Origin: Aurantiacibacter zhengii
GTDB lineage: Bacteria; Pseudomonadota; Alphaproteobacteria; Sphingomonadales; Sphingomonadaceae
Length of the DNA stretch: 64,000 nucleotides
Assembly: GCF_003584125.1 (NCBI RefSeq)
Contig: NZ_QXFL01000002.1
Coordinates: 620,001-684,000, forward strand
Direction: 5' to 3'
The notes under the pieces are model-generated. The model saw nothing but the letters and a program-made list of their open reading frames with translations. It was not told where the DNA came from and did no database searches. Shown piece by piece: positions 44,394-53,367 of this stretch. A program made the position numbers and the translations under genes. Every line of letters starts with the position of its first letter. The stretch's first letter is position 1.

Positions 44394-45145
44394 AACACAC
44401 ATTTCCCCTTCTTGTCGTCATTGCGCTTGTGACCGCCGCCGGCTTCGCTGCCGTCGCCGCGCAGGATACCGGTCCGGAGCTCGATCTCGAAGAAATCCGT
44501 GCGCGGGCGGGCGAATTCACCGAGGATGCCGAGGCGCTCGCCACCAGTGTGCTCAGCCGTGCTGAGACGCTCGTCGAGGATGCGCGCAGCACGCAGAGCG
44601 AGGCCGAAGCCAACCGCGCGGCCTATGTCGCAAGCGTTGGCACCAACACATCGGGCGAGGTGCTCGATTTCGATGCCATGGTTCGCGAACAGGCGACCGC
44701 CGAACGCAGCGCATTGGGGACCAGCCCGCGCTTTATCGCCTTCGCCTCGCTCTCCATGCCCGAAGCATCGCTCAAGGCGCTGGTGCAGGACATGGCGCGC
44801 GCGGGCGGCGTCACCGTGCTGCGCGGCTTTCCCGAAGGCAATGCCGATCTCTTCAAGCGGCGCCTCGCTTCGATCTGGAGCGACGGTAGCGAAACGGGCG
44901 CACTCGGGATCGATCCACGCCTCTTCCGGGCCTTCGGGGTCGAGGCCGCGCCGAGTTTCGTCATGCTCGGCGGCGACTTCTCTCCCTGCGACGGGTTCGA
45001 TTGCACCAGCCATGTACCCCCGCACGACCGCATCGCAGGCAATGTCAGCGTCGCCTACGTCCTCGAGACCTTTGCCGGAGGCGGCGGTCCCGGGGCCACT
45101 GCAGCCCGTCAACATCTCACGCAGCTTGAAGGAGCCCGGCCATGA
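44390..45145 (+). CDS. trbC: TrbC (F-type), periplasmic pilus assembly protein
   Basis: 251 residues with a signal peptide ending VAAQ. The TrbC_Ftype domain is visible from FIAFASLSMPEASLKALVQDMARAGGVTVLRGFPEG through FRAFGVEAAPSFVMLGG to HDRIAGNVSVAYVLETFA. The fold is thioredoxin-like but lacks a CxxC. It partners TraW. The N-terminal 100 residues are a helical extension rich in Ala and Glu. Confidence 0.9.
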   Translation: MKHTFPLLVVIALVTAAGFAAVAAQDTGPELDLEEIRARAGEFTEDAEALATSVLSRAETLVEDARSTQSEAEANRAAYVASVGTNTSGEVLDFDAMVREQATAERSALGTSPRFIAFASLSMPEASLKALVQDMARAGGVTVLRGFPEGNADLFKRRLASIWSDGSETGALGIDPRLFRAFGVEAAPSFVMLGGDFSPCDGFDCTSHVPPHDRIAGNVSVAYVLETFAGGGGPGATAARQHLTQLEGARP

Positions 45146-46866
45146 AATTGGCACCTCTATTCGCTTGCCTGCTGGCCCTCGCCTTGCCGGGAAGCGCCCT
45201 GTCGCAATCGACCGATGCCGCGCGCGCCGATGGCAAGGAGATCGCGCGCGATCTGCTTGAAACCGCGCGCGGTAGCGCTTCCGCCCCGGTCGATGCCAAT
45301 CGCCTGCCCAATTTCGATCCTGCAGGCGTGCAGGGCCTCGAGACGCTGGCCGTCGATCCCGACCGGATCGAGAGCAACTCGCGAAGCGCTGCGCAGGTCC
45401 ACGAAGGCTACCGGGCGATGGAAGAAAGCCTCGCGCGCCGCGCACGGTTCGATCCCACCGAGATCGAGGCGGTGATCGCGCGGGCTGGCGCCATCAACGA
45501 CGCACCGCTCGACTATACCAGCGGTATGGCCATTGACGGTGCCCAGGGCCAGTGCGTCGAACTGCCGCCGGGTGCGTCCTCGGCAGGCACTTATGTCGCC
45601 ACCTGCAATAGCGGGACCTCCGGCGAGCTCGTCGATGCCAGCTGCACTGCCGGCCTCGTGCCGGAAGTCACCACAATCAGCGAATACGACTACTATTGCC
45701 TCCCCAACAATGCGCCCGATGACGGCAAGTGGTCGTGCGCGAACTATACCGGTGGCAGCTGCTATCTCTACCAGACTGCCTTCGTGCATTGCGCGAGCCT
45801 GCCGTCATTCTCGAGCATTCCCTGCCGCGGGCAGAACATGATCGAAGTCCACCGCTTCCGCTGCGGCGAGCAGATCGGTGGCTTCGCGCCCGACGATGTG
45901 ACGACCACCCGGACGGTCGATGTCGGGCTCGACGACAGCCAGTGCCTGCCGCTTGCCCAGGCCTCCACCTGCTCACAAATGACCGAGACCTGCACCGATG
46001 CCAGCCCGCAGACGCGCGTGGTCGATGGTGTCTCGATAACCCGTAGTTGCTGGGAATGGCAGCGCGACTACCAGTGTCTCGAGACGGTCACGGGCAATGA
46101 CTGCGGTGAAATCGAAGCGAATCCCGAATGCCGCTTCCTGCGCGAGGAATGCCTCACCGACGAGACACCCTGCCAGACCAGCGAGCGGCTCTACGAATGC
46201 GCCTTGCCGCCCGATGGCTCGGCGCCTGCGCAATATATCTGTGACGGCGATGTCTACTGCATCGATGGCTCGTGCGAGACCATCGAGCGGACTGCCAATG
46301 ACGAGTTCAAGCACGCGGTCGTTGCCCTCAATGCGATGAACCAGGCGCGCGGCGAATTCGACGCGCAAACGCTCACCCTCTTCACCGGTATCCGCAACAC
46401 CTGCTCGTCCAAGGTCTTCGGCGTACTCAACTGCTGCAAGGGCAAGGGCTTCCCTCTCATTCCCGGCATCAGCTTGCTCGTGGCGCTGGGCTGCGACCGC
46501 GAGGAAGTGCTGCTCCACGAGCGCGATGCGCAGGGCCTCTGCGCCTATATCGGCACCTATTGCTCGGACAAGTTTCTTGGCGTGTGCCTCACCAAGCGCA
46601 AAGCCTATTGCTGCTTTGAGTCCAAGCTCTCGCGCATCCTACAGGAACAGGGCCGCGCGCAGCTGCCCAAGCCGTGGGACGAGCCCAAGGAAGAGTCCTG
46701 CGAAGGCTTCACGCTCGACGAGTTCGCGCAGCTCGACCTCAGCCAGATGGATTTCTCCGAAGTCTATGCCGAGTTCACCGAGGCGGCGCGCCTGCCCGAC
46801 GAACTCGAGACCAGCGTGCTGATCCAGCAAAAAATCGAAGACTACTACACAAGGAGCAACCCGTGA
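45142..46866 (+). CDS. traN: TraN, mating-pair stabilisation outer-membrane protein
   Basis: 574 residues with a signal peptide (LLALALPGSALSQ) and over 40 cysteines. Conserved stretches are CLETVTGNDCGEIEANPECRFLREECL, VFGVLNCCKGKGFPLIPG, and YCSDKFLGVCLTKRKAYCCFESKLSRILQEQGRAQL. TraN contacts the recipient outer membrane and determines mating partner. The central part of TraN proteins is the most variable and would be the place to look for recipient specificity. Confidence 0.95.
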   Translation: MKLAPLFACLLALALPGSALSQSTDAARADGKEIARDLLETARGSASAPVDANRLPNFDPAGVQGLETLAVDPDRIESNSRSAAQVHEGYRAMEESLARRARFDPTEIEAVIARAGAINDAPLDYTSGMAIDGAQGQCVELPPGASSAGTYVATCNSGTSGELVDASCTAGLVPEVTTISEYDYYCLPNNAPDDGKWSCANYTGGSCYLYQTAFVHCASLPSFSSIPCRGQNMIEVHRFRCGEQIGGFAPDDVTTTRTVDVGLDDSQCLPLAQASTCSQMTETCTDASPQTRVVDGVSITRSCWEWQRDYQCLETVTGNDCGEIEANPECRFLREECLTDETPCQTSERLYECALPPDGSAPAQYICDGDVYCIDGSCETIERTANDEFKHAVVALNAMNQARGEFDAQTLTLFTGIRNTCSSKVFGVLNCCKGKGFPLIPGISLLVALGCDREEVLLHERDAQGLCAYIGTYCSDKFLGVCLTKRKAYCCFESKLSRILQEQGRAQLPKPWDEPKEESCEGFTLDEFAQLDLSQMDFSEVYAEFTEAARLPDELETSVLIQQKIEDYYTRSNP

Positions 46867-47684
46867 TGCGCCGTGCCGCCCAATTCATCGGCCTCGCGCT
46901 GGTGCTGTCGATGACCGTGCTTACTTCCACCAATGCAGCCATCGCGCAGGATGCTCAGCCTAGCGTCAGTACTGCTGACGCGCTCTACTGCCAGGAGCGC
47001 CGGCTCGGATACTGGTTCTATTGCATCGACCCCGAGCCGGAGCCGCGCGGGGAAGAGGCAATACAGGCCTCCACGGCAAGCGCTGCCGAAGAGCTCGACG
47101 CCATCACCGGCGAGCTGCGCGAGCTGAAAGCCCAGGCGATCCTTTATCCGACGCCCGCCAACGTCACCGCCTATATCCGTTTCCAGCGCGAACAACTCGA
47201 TCGCGCCTCGCTGTTCTCCGATGTGTGGCAGCGCGCGCTGTGGCAGGATCCCGCGCTCGACTATACGCTCGAACGCCCCGTCGGCGCGCTCGCCAAAAGG
47301 CAATGGCAAGATGCGCGCGCTGCCGAGCGTGACGTGGTCATGGCGCGGCTCTCCGAGCGCTACGGCCTGTTCTACTTCTTCGCCCAGACCTGCGGCGCCT
47401 GCGAGGTGATGAGCCCGATCGTCAAGTCGGTTGCCGAGCGCTGGCGCATCACGGTGCGCGCGATCTCGACCGATGGCGGGCCTTCGCGCCATTTCCCCAA
47501 CTACACCGTCGAGAACGGCCAACGTCCGCGCATGGGTCTCGAGCCCGGCATCACCCCTGCGGTCGTCCTGTGGGACAGCGAGACCCGCCGCCCGATCCCC
47601 ATCGGTTACGGCGTGCTCTCGGCCGACGAGCTGCAGGATCGCATCTACCTCCTCACCACCAGGGAAGCCGGCCATGACTACTAG
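46866..47684 (+). CDS. traF: TraF (F-type), thioredoxin-like pilus assembly protein
   Basis: 272 residues. A signal peptide (STNAAIAQ) is followed by the family's Trp/Tyr-rich N-terminal region (YCQERRLGYWFYCIDPEPEP) and a thioredoxin domain with CGAC (Cys176, Cys179) in FFAQTCGACEVMSPIVK. Unlike F-plasmid TraF the CxxC is present, so it may be redox-active. ATG 46866 shares a base with the traN stop, and the end overlaps traH by 11 bp. Confidence 0.92.
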   Translation: MRRAAQFIGLALVLSMTVLTSTNAAIAQDAQPSVSTADALYCQERRLGYWFYCIDPEPEPRGEEAIQASTASAAEELDAITGELRELKAQAILYPTPANVTAYIRFQREQLDRASLFSDVWQRALWQDPALDYTLERPVGALAKRQWQDARAAERDVVMARLSERYGLFYFFAQTCGACEVMSPIVKSVAERWRITVRAISTDGGPSRHFPNYTVENGQRPRMGLEPGITPAVVLWDSETRRPIPIGYGVLSADELQDRIYLLTTREAGHDY

Positions 47685-48393
47685 GATCGGAACACTCGCG
47701 CTCGCACTGGGCGCGCTCGCCATGACCACCGCACCGATAGCCGCAAGTGCGCAGGATGTCGGCAACAGCATGGACCGCTTCATGGACGACATGGGCGCGG
47801 CCGCCAATGTCACTGGCCCGACTGCCTTCGAAGGCCAGTCGGCAGGCTATTATTCCATGGGCAATGTCTGGACCCGTTTTCCCCAGAAGACCACCAACAT
47901 TGCCAATCTCCAGCTGCCGCGTGCGCGGGCAGGCTGCGGCGGGATCGACATCTTCGCCGGCTCCTTTTCCTTCATCAATGCAAGCGAGATGGTCGCACTC
48001 CTCAAAGCCGTCGCCAACAATGCGGTGGGCTTTGCCTTCAGCCTCGCGATCGACACGATCTGCCCCGAGTGCAACAAGATCATGCAGGAGTTTAGCCAGA
48101 AGGCGCAGCTCATGAACGAGCTGTCGATCAACTCCTGCGAAATGGCGCAAGGCCTCGTCGGCGGCGTCTGGCCGCAAGGCGATCTTGCCGACAAGGCGAT
48201 CTGCGAAGCGATCGGCAATTCGACAGGTATCTTCACCGACTATGCCGCCGCCAAGCATGACGCCAACAAACAGCGACAGTGGAAGGCCTATGCAGCTTCG
48301 ATTGAGCTCGAGCATGTGGAGCTGCGGGAGGTTGTTGATGCCATTTGGACGCTGATCGGTCCTGCATGCGAACGCCTCGCTCGAGTGTCATGA
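47674..48393 (+). pseudogene. traH: TraH, truncated
   Basis: The N-terminal ~198 residues are clear TraH: signal peptide, YYSMGNVWTRFPQKTTNIANLQLPRARAGCGGIDIFAGSFSFINASEMVALLK, CPECNKIMQEF and AQGLVGGVWPQGDLADKAICEAIGNSTGIFTDYAAAKHD. After about nucleotide 48265 the sequence changes to an unrelated tail (WKAYAASIELEHVELREVVDAIW) and stops at 239 residues, about half the usual length. A deletion or insertion junction is inferred. traG, which normally follows, is missing. Pilus assembly from this locus is probably defective. Confidence 0.85.
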
Positions 48394-48477
48394 TAGCGAG
48401 GCATATGCGCCGAGGTGGCATAAGGTAGACAAGCGGCATGTCCGAAAATTGTATGATAGTTTCGGACTCAAGCGCAG

Positions 48478-49293
48478 ATGGTTGGCGTTTGGTCTGCCAT
48501 CGCAATGAGCCTCCCGGCTTGGCGTCCATCAGCGAATTTCTGCTCACTGCATTCCAGGTCAAAGACGGCACAAGTACTTGACGAGAAATTGCTTCTGACC
48601 TCTATTCGAGCGATGGCAGGGGAGGCAACAGGTTCCAGTAGTTCAGCGATTGAGGGTCTGTCGGCAGCAGTCCACGCCGCGACCTATCGTGCCGAACGCT
48701 CCGACCTGACCGAAGAAGCATGGGTGCTGGAGCCGCCAGACGTAGCCGCCCTGCTCAAGAAGATTCGTGAGCGCGGCGTATCGCTTGAGGAATATGCCGG
48801 GGCTAGTCCGCTTTACGGCGTGAAGACGGGCTTCAATGAGGCATTTCTGATCGACACCGCCACACGCGATCAGCTTGTTGGCGATGACCCGAAAGCAGCC
48901 GACATCATCAAGCCCTACCTGCGCGGTCAGGACATTGGCCGCTGGCTGCCGGAGTGGAACGGGCTCTGGATGATCTTCGCTCGGCGAGGTATCGACATTG
49001 AAGAATATCCGAGCGTACTTCGGCATCTCGAGTCTTTCCGAACACAGCTAGAACCCAAACCAGCTAATTGGCAGCCTCCGAAGAAGGATGCGAAATGGCC
49101 AGGTCGGAAGGCCGGAAGTTATCGCTGGTATGAGATTCAGGATGCTGTCGACTACTTTGAGGATTTTGACCGCCCGAAGGTCCTTTTGCGGCGCATCGCT
49201 TTCTATGCCCAAGTCTGCACTGACCAAGGCCAATACATGGTCAATGACTCAGCTTTGATACTGCCGACCGTTGATGAATGGATCGTCGCCTGA
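48478..49293 (+). pseudogene. Fragment of a type II/IIG restriction-modification methyltransferase
   Basis: From about residue 60, AATYRAERSDLTEEAWVLEPPDVAALLKKIRERGVSLEEYAGASPLYGVKTGFNEAFLID and IIKPYLRGQDIGRW are typical of the region entering the TaqI-like target-recognition domain of Eco57I-type enzymes; SYRWYEIQDAVDYFEDFDRPKVLLRRIAFYAQVCTDQG...NDSALILPT continues it. The N-terminal methylase motifs (NPPY) and the C-terminus are both absent, so this is a remnant truncated at both ends. The given start is only the first Met in frame. It lies directly after the traH break. Confidence 0.65.
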
Positions 49294-49594
49294 CCGACGA
49301 GGAAGTTGCTCTCATGTGGCGCACGGCCCCGCCCCGCATGCCGCTGGCCCCTCCACCCGGGTTAGATCTAAGCGATGACACTGGTGACTGAACTACTCTA
49401 GGTTTTTGCTGTCACTGCTAAAGTCCGCAACCGGCGCACTTCCTGACCTTTCCGCAACCGAACTCCATTGGCTGACTGTGGGCCGGAAGCAGAATGGCGG
49501 CTCTAGAGCGGCCAAACCCAAAAAGCGGACTTAGGATGCGCCGACTTACACGCACACTGTTGGAAAAGTTCGTCAGTGCTCGCTATCGGGCTCT
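49294..49594. other. Gap with a short coding-like tail and one repeat copy
   Basis: About 300 bp. A 37-codon frame (49278-49391; MDRRLTDEEVALMWRTAPP...) looks like the C-terminal end of a lost gene, but I cannot assign it. The rest contains the first copy of the direct repeat flanking the DUF4145 gene (49480-49530). No promoter is obvious. Confidence 0.4.
49480..49530. repeat. Direct repeat flanking the DUF4145 gene, left copy
   Basis: A 23-nt block GGGCCGGAAGCAGAATGGCG(GCT) and an 8-nt block AAGCGGAC with 20 nt between them. The same two blocks at the same spacing recur at 50348-50398, 868 bp away, with three mismatches in the long block. The spacer differs. Confidence 0.6.
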
Positions 49595-50338
49595 ATGGCC
49601 ACGACACCAACAGCAACAAACGCAACGAAGAAGGGGCACTGTCCCACCTGCGATGGCGAGCGCACCTGCGAAATCCACGGCTCGATCTACAAGGCTTGGG
49701 ACTGGGAGGACAAGCAATATGGCCATTCGGTCAACGGCGGTGTCGACCACTCTCTGCTCGAATGTCAAGGGTGCGAGACGGTCTTCTACGAAACTTCCAG
49801 CTGGAACAGCGAAGACACCGATCACTACTACGATGCGGCGGGGCAGGAGCAGTATGAGCATCCGAGGGAGATACAAACTTATCCGAAGCCAGAGGCCAAG
49901 ACGAAGCCGGTATGGTTCGACGCCATGCAAAAGGCTGACCCCCAGCTGCGCAATATCCTGAGCCAGATGTACGTAGCGCACGACAACCAGGCACACATCC
50001 TCACGGCGATAGGACTCAGAACGGCACTGGACCGTGCAACCGAAGTCATCGGCATCGACCCGGCCAAGACATTTGATGAGAAACTGAACGAGCTGCGCAA
50101 CGGAGGGTGGATCGGGCAAACTGAGCGGGACATCCTCGGCGTTGTTACGGATGCGGGTAATGCGGCTGCGCATCGCGGCTGGGAGCCCGACAGTCAGGAG
50201 GTTTCCGAACTGCTCTCATCGCTAGAGGTGTTCCTCCATCGCGCTTTTATCGTCGGCCAGAAGGCATTAGGCATCAAGAAAAGTATTCCCGCAAAACCCG
50301 AGCGGCTGCTCGCCGTTGGGAAGAAGACTACTCCCTGA
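49595..50338 (+). CDS. DUF4145 domain protein with N-terminal zinc ribbon
   Basis: 247 residues. A ribbon-like CPTCDGERTCEI and CQGCETVFYETSSW provide two Cys pairs; the C-terminal helical part has GLRTALDRATEVIGID and DAGNAAAHRGWEP, the hallmark of DUF4145. Members often sit beside restriction or other defence genes, and here an RM fragment is adjacent. It is flanked by imperfect direct repeats, which suggests it moves as a small cassette. A defence-related role is inferred only from context. Confidence 0.8.
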   Translation: MATTPTATNATKKGHCPTCDGERTCEIHGSIYKAWDWEDKQYGHSVNGGVDHSLLECQGCETVFYETSSWNSEDTDHYYDAAGQEQYEHPREIQTYPKPEAKTKPVWFDAMQKADPQLRNILSQMYVAHDNQAHILTAIGLRTALDRATEVIGIDPAKTFDEKLNELRNGGWIGQTERDILGVVTDAGNAAAHRGWEPDSQEVSELLSSLEVFLHRAFIVGQKALGIKKSIPAKPERLLAVGKKTTP

Positions 50339-50347
50339 CCACAATTG

Positions 50348-50398
50348 GGGCCGGAAGCGGAAAGGCAGCTTTTATATCTTTGAGCGGATTAAGCGGAC
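50348..50398. repeat. Direct repeat flanking the DUF4145 gene, right copy
   Basis: GGGCCGGAAGCGGAAAGGCA(GCT) at 50348-50370, then AAGCGGAC at 50391-50398, matching the left copy in order and spacing. The remaining gap to 50570 shows no gene. Confidence 0.6.
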
Positions 50399-50570
50399 AG
50401 CGACTGCTGACCGAATCGCAAGCCGGTGCATTAGAGAATGGTCTGGAGAAACCCCTCTTGGAATAGACTTTTGCCGTCGTTAAAACGCACTTGCAGGACA
50501 GCCAACACGGAGCCGAGAGCCACAAAGTAAATCGGTTTACTATTTAGCGCGCCTTTCCTACCATCCAGTG

Positions 50571-51476
50571 ATGGCGAGAGAAACCTTTACGATTGAGGGC
50601 GCAGGCGCAATTTCTCTTACAGCCGAGGCTGAGGGGGATGCCTACGCCATACCCGTCCTTCTTGCGCACGGCGGCGGGCAGACACGGCGCGCGTGGAGAA
50701 GGGTGGTCAGCGAGCTGGCTCAAGCCGGCTTTCGCGCAATCGCCTTCGACATGCGCGGTCACGGAGACAGCGATTGGTCGCCATGCGGAGCTTATGAAAT
50801 GCGCGACTTCGCGGCGGATCTGGTCGCTGCAGCGTCGCGCCTGGACCAGAAGCCAGCGCTGGTCGGCGCTTCACTGGGCGGGCTCGCCGGACTGATTGCC
50901 GCAGGGGAGCTTGCTCCAGGTAGCTTTGCTTCACTCACATTGGTCGACATTGCCCCGCGCATGGAGCCTAGCGGTGTGATGCGCGTGGTTGGTTTCATGG
51001 AAGAGCATGTCGATAGCGGCTTCGCCTCACCAGAGGAGGCGGCCGACGTGATCGCTCGCTACATGCCGCATCGTCCCAGGCGGGGCGCGAGCGATGGTCT
51101 GAAAAACTATCTGAGGCAGAAGCCGGATGGGCGCTTCTATTGGCACTGGGACCCTGTGTTTATCCGTAATATAATGTCAGCCAGACAAGGCGACCCAGAC
51201 AGCCAAGAACGTCAATCGGCAATGCTGAGCCAAGCTGCGGCGAATCTCACGCTTCCGCTTCACCTCATCCGAGGCGGCTCTAGCGATCTTGTTTCCGAAG
51301 AGGCCGTTTTGCATCTGCGACAACTCGTCCCCCATGCAGAATACACCGATATTGCCGATGCCACGCACATGGTCGTGGGCGATGCGAACGATGCCTTTTC
51401 CGCCGCTATCGTCGATTTCCTAGGGCGCCATCACTCTCGCGATACGGCTCAGCCACAGGGGACGAGGGAGCTATGA
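50571..51476 (+). CDS. alpha/beta hydrolase (301 aa)
   Basis: Oxyanion region LLAHGGGQTRRAWRRV, DMRGHGDS, nucleophile elbow VGASLGGLAG (Ser about residue 106), acid in GGSSDLVSEE, and His in DATHMVVGD. The layout resembles peroxidase/esterase-type hydrolases. It overlaps the start of a PaaI-type thioesterase by four bases (ATGA), so the two are co-expressed. The pair is cargo unrelated to the tra genes. A role on acyl-CoA or ester substrates is possible. Confidence 0.85.
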   Translation: MARETFTIEGAGAISLTAEAEGDAYAIPVLLAHGGGQTRRAWRRVVSELAQAGFRAIAFDMRGHGDSDWSPCGAYEMRDFAADLVAAASRLDQKPALVGASLGGLAGLIAAGELAPGSFASLTLVDIAPRMEPSGVMRVVGFMEEHVDSGFASPEEAADVIARYMPHRPRRGASDGLKNYLRQKPDGRFYWHWDPVFIRNIMSARQGDPDSQERQSAMLSQAAANLTLPLHLIRGGSSDLVSEEAVLHLRQLVPHAEYTDIADATHMVVGDANDAFSAAIVDFLGRHHSRDTAQPQGTREL

Positions 51477-51967
51477 TCGATCGAGAGCGCTTGCAGGAAA
51501 TGCTGCATATAGCGCCGTTTCACCGATGGCTTGGGCTGGAGATTGCAACATGCTCCGACCAGGGAATCGCGATCACCATGCCATGGCGCGAAGAGATCGT
51601 GTCGAACCCTATGATTGGGTCGGCGCATGGAGGGATCCTGGCTTCACTGGTCGACCTCACCGGGCTTTATACTCTGCTTGCGGCGGGCGTCGCGGCGAGA
51701 GCGACGGCCGATCTGCATGTCAATTACCACCGTTCTGCAACCTCAGGACCTCTCACTGCTCACGGACAGATCGTGAAGCTCGGGCGACAGATTTCGGTGG
51801 CGGAAACCCGGGTTCTCGAGCCCGACGGCAAGTTGGTCGCCAGCGGCAGGGGCGCCTACTTCTCGTCAACCGGATCAATTGATCAGCGCGGCGGGACTAT
51901 TGATCTCGAACAGGCTCTTGCCACCCAAGGCCCAGCGACTTCTGCAGCGCAATCCACGCCAGCGTAA
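51473..51967 (+). CDS. PaaI-family hotdog thioesterase
   Basis: 164 residues with the hotdog core MPWREEIVSNPMIGSAHGGILASLVDLTGLYTLLAAG and ATADLHVNYHRSATSGPLTAHGQIVKLGRQISVAETRVLEPDGKLVASGRGAYF. The HGG motif and the following Asp are the usual active-site elements of 4HBT/PaaI enzymes, which hydrolyse acyl-CoA esters. Its last 71 bp overlap the 3' end of the opposing outer-membrane efflux gene, which is unusual. Confidence 0.88.
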   Translation: MIDRERLQEMLHIAPFHRWLGLEIATCSDQGIAITMPWREEIVSNPMIGSAHGGILASLVDLTGLYTLLAAGVAARATADLHVNYHRSATSGPLTAHGQIVKLGRQISVAETRVLEPDGKLVASGRGAYFSSTGSIDQRGGTIDLEQALATQGPATSAAQSTPA

Positions 51968-53357
51968 GGGCGCCTTTTGCCCGGACGAGGTCTGCTGAGG
52001 CCTGCTGCTGTTCTCGCAGGGCCCGGTTGAGGTCAGCCTTCGAGATCGCTCCTGCAGCAAAACGTTGGCGGTTCAGGTCCGCCGCGACGTCAGCCTGCTT
52101 CTTGATTTGCATACTGGCAGCGAGCGCAACACGCTGCTGGCCGAAGCGAGCCAAGGCACGTTCGGCGTCTTGCAGTGCCAGAAGCACCGTCTGCTGGTAA
52201 TTGGCGACTGCTTCGTTGCGCGCCGCCCCGGTTTGGTCGATCGCAGCGTCTACCCTGCCGAAATCCAGAAAATTCCACTGGAGGCGCGGGATCGCGAGTG
52301 CGGAGAATTCGCCGACATCGACAACGTCGTCCAACGAGGATCCGCCGAGGCCCAGGATCCCTGTGAAGGACAATTTCGGGAACCGCGCCGCCTCGGCCAC
52401 CCCGATCCGCGCCGTCGACGCGGCAAGAGACCGTTCGGCCGCCCTTATGTCAGGCCGACGCGCCACCAGGCTTGCCGGATCGCCAATCGCGACCTGCTCT
52501 GGCGGCATGGGAATGGAGCGCACAGTCGTGAGCGCTGCATCAGCTGATCCCGGCACCTGTCCGGTCAGTATAGCGAGCGCATCAGACAGGACTGCGATAT
52601 CCGCTTCAGCTTCGGCAAGTTGTGACTTGAGCACCTCCAGTTCGGCATTCGCGGTGCCTACCGGGAAAAGCGGCAATGCACCGCGCTGATAGCGTTGGTA
52701 TGTCAGCGCCAGGATCTCTTCCTGCAACGAAATCTGCGCCTCAAATTGCTCTGCGCGGAATTGGGCCTCCCGCAAATTGACGTAGGTGCTGGCCACTTGG
52801 GCAGTCAACTGGACCTTAGCGTCCTCTGCATTGGCCACCGTTGCAGCAGCTTGGGCATTGCTGGCCTCAATGCGCCTGCGCGAGCCACCGGCAAACTCCA
52901 GCTCCCAGTTGGCGTTAAGGCCCACATTGTAAAAGCTGAGCGAGTCATCGGTTTCTGCGTCGGAATTGGTTTGCTCTGACGGGGGGGGCGCCCCGCCTTG
53001 AAGGTCGAGACCAGGAAGCCGGCCCTGCACGGTGGTGGCCTGTGCCCCAAGCGATGGCATTCGACCCGCACGGTCTTGCCTGATGGATGCCCGTGCCTGA
53101 GCAATGCGCGCCTGCGCTGCGGCGAGCGAGGGATTGCCGGACAGCGCAGCCTCCACCAGCCGCGTCAACTCGGGATCGCCGAGCAGCAGCCACCATCGAG
53201 CGACAACCGGATCAGATGCGCTCACATCACTGCCAGCGCGCACAAAGCGAGTGCCCGTGTCTGCTGACATAACTTCCGGGGGGCCTGCATAATCGGGCCC
53301 TGCCGTGCATCCAGCTAGCAAGGCGATAGTGACAAGCGGAGGTAGCAAGTGGCGCAT
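51897..53357 (-). CDS. outer-membrane efflux lipoprotein (NodT/OprM family)
   Basis: About 486 residues. The lipobox is TIALLAGCTAGPDY, followed by two OEP/TolC repeats: SDPVVARWWLLLGDPELTRLVEAALSGNPSLAAAQARIAQARA and RRPDIRAAERSLAASTARIGVAEAARFPKLSFTG. ATG 53357 starts a clean signal peptide; an in-frame ATG at 53390 lies inside the upstream gene. It is the exit duct for the EmrAB-like pump encoded just upstream, the third gene of a minus-strand efflux operon. Confidence 0.92.
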   Translation of the reverse strand: MRHLLPPLVTIALLAGCTAGPDYAGPPEVMSADTGTRFVRAGSDVSASDPVVARWWLLLGDPELTRLVEAALSGNPSLAAAQARIAQARASIRQDRAGRMPSLGAQATTVQGRLPGLDLQGGAPPPSEQTNSDAETDDSLSFYNVGLNANWELEFAGGSRRRIEASNAQAAATVANAEDAKVQLTAQVASTYVNLREAQFRAEQFEAQISLQEEILALTYQRYQRGALPLFPVGTANAELEVLKSQLAEAEADIAVLSDALAILTGQVPGSADAALTTVRSIPMPPEQVAIGDPASLVARRPDIRAAERSLAASTARIGVAEAARFPKLSFTGILGLGGSSLDDVVDVGEFSALAIPRLQWNFLDFGRVDAAIDQTGAARNEAVANYQQTVLLALQDAERALARFGQQRVALAASMQIKKQADVAADLNRQRFAAGAISKADLNRALREQQQASADLVRAKGALTLAWIALQKSLGLGWQEPVRDQ

Positions 53358-53367
53358 CGTGTAGGGC

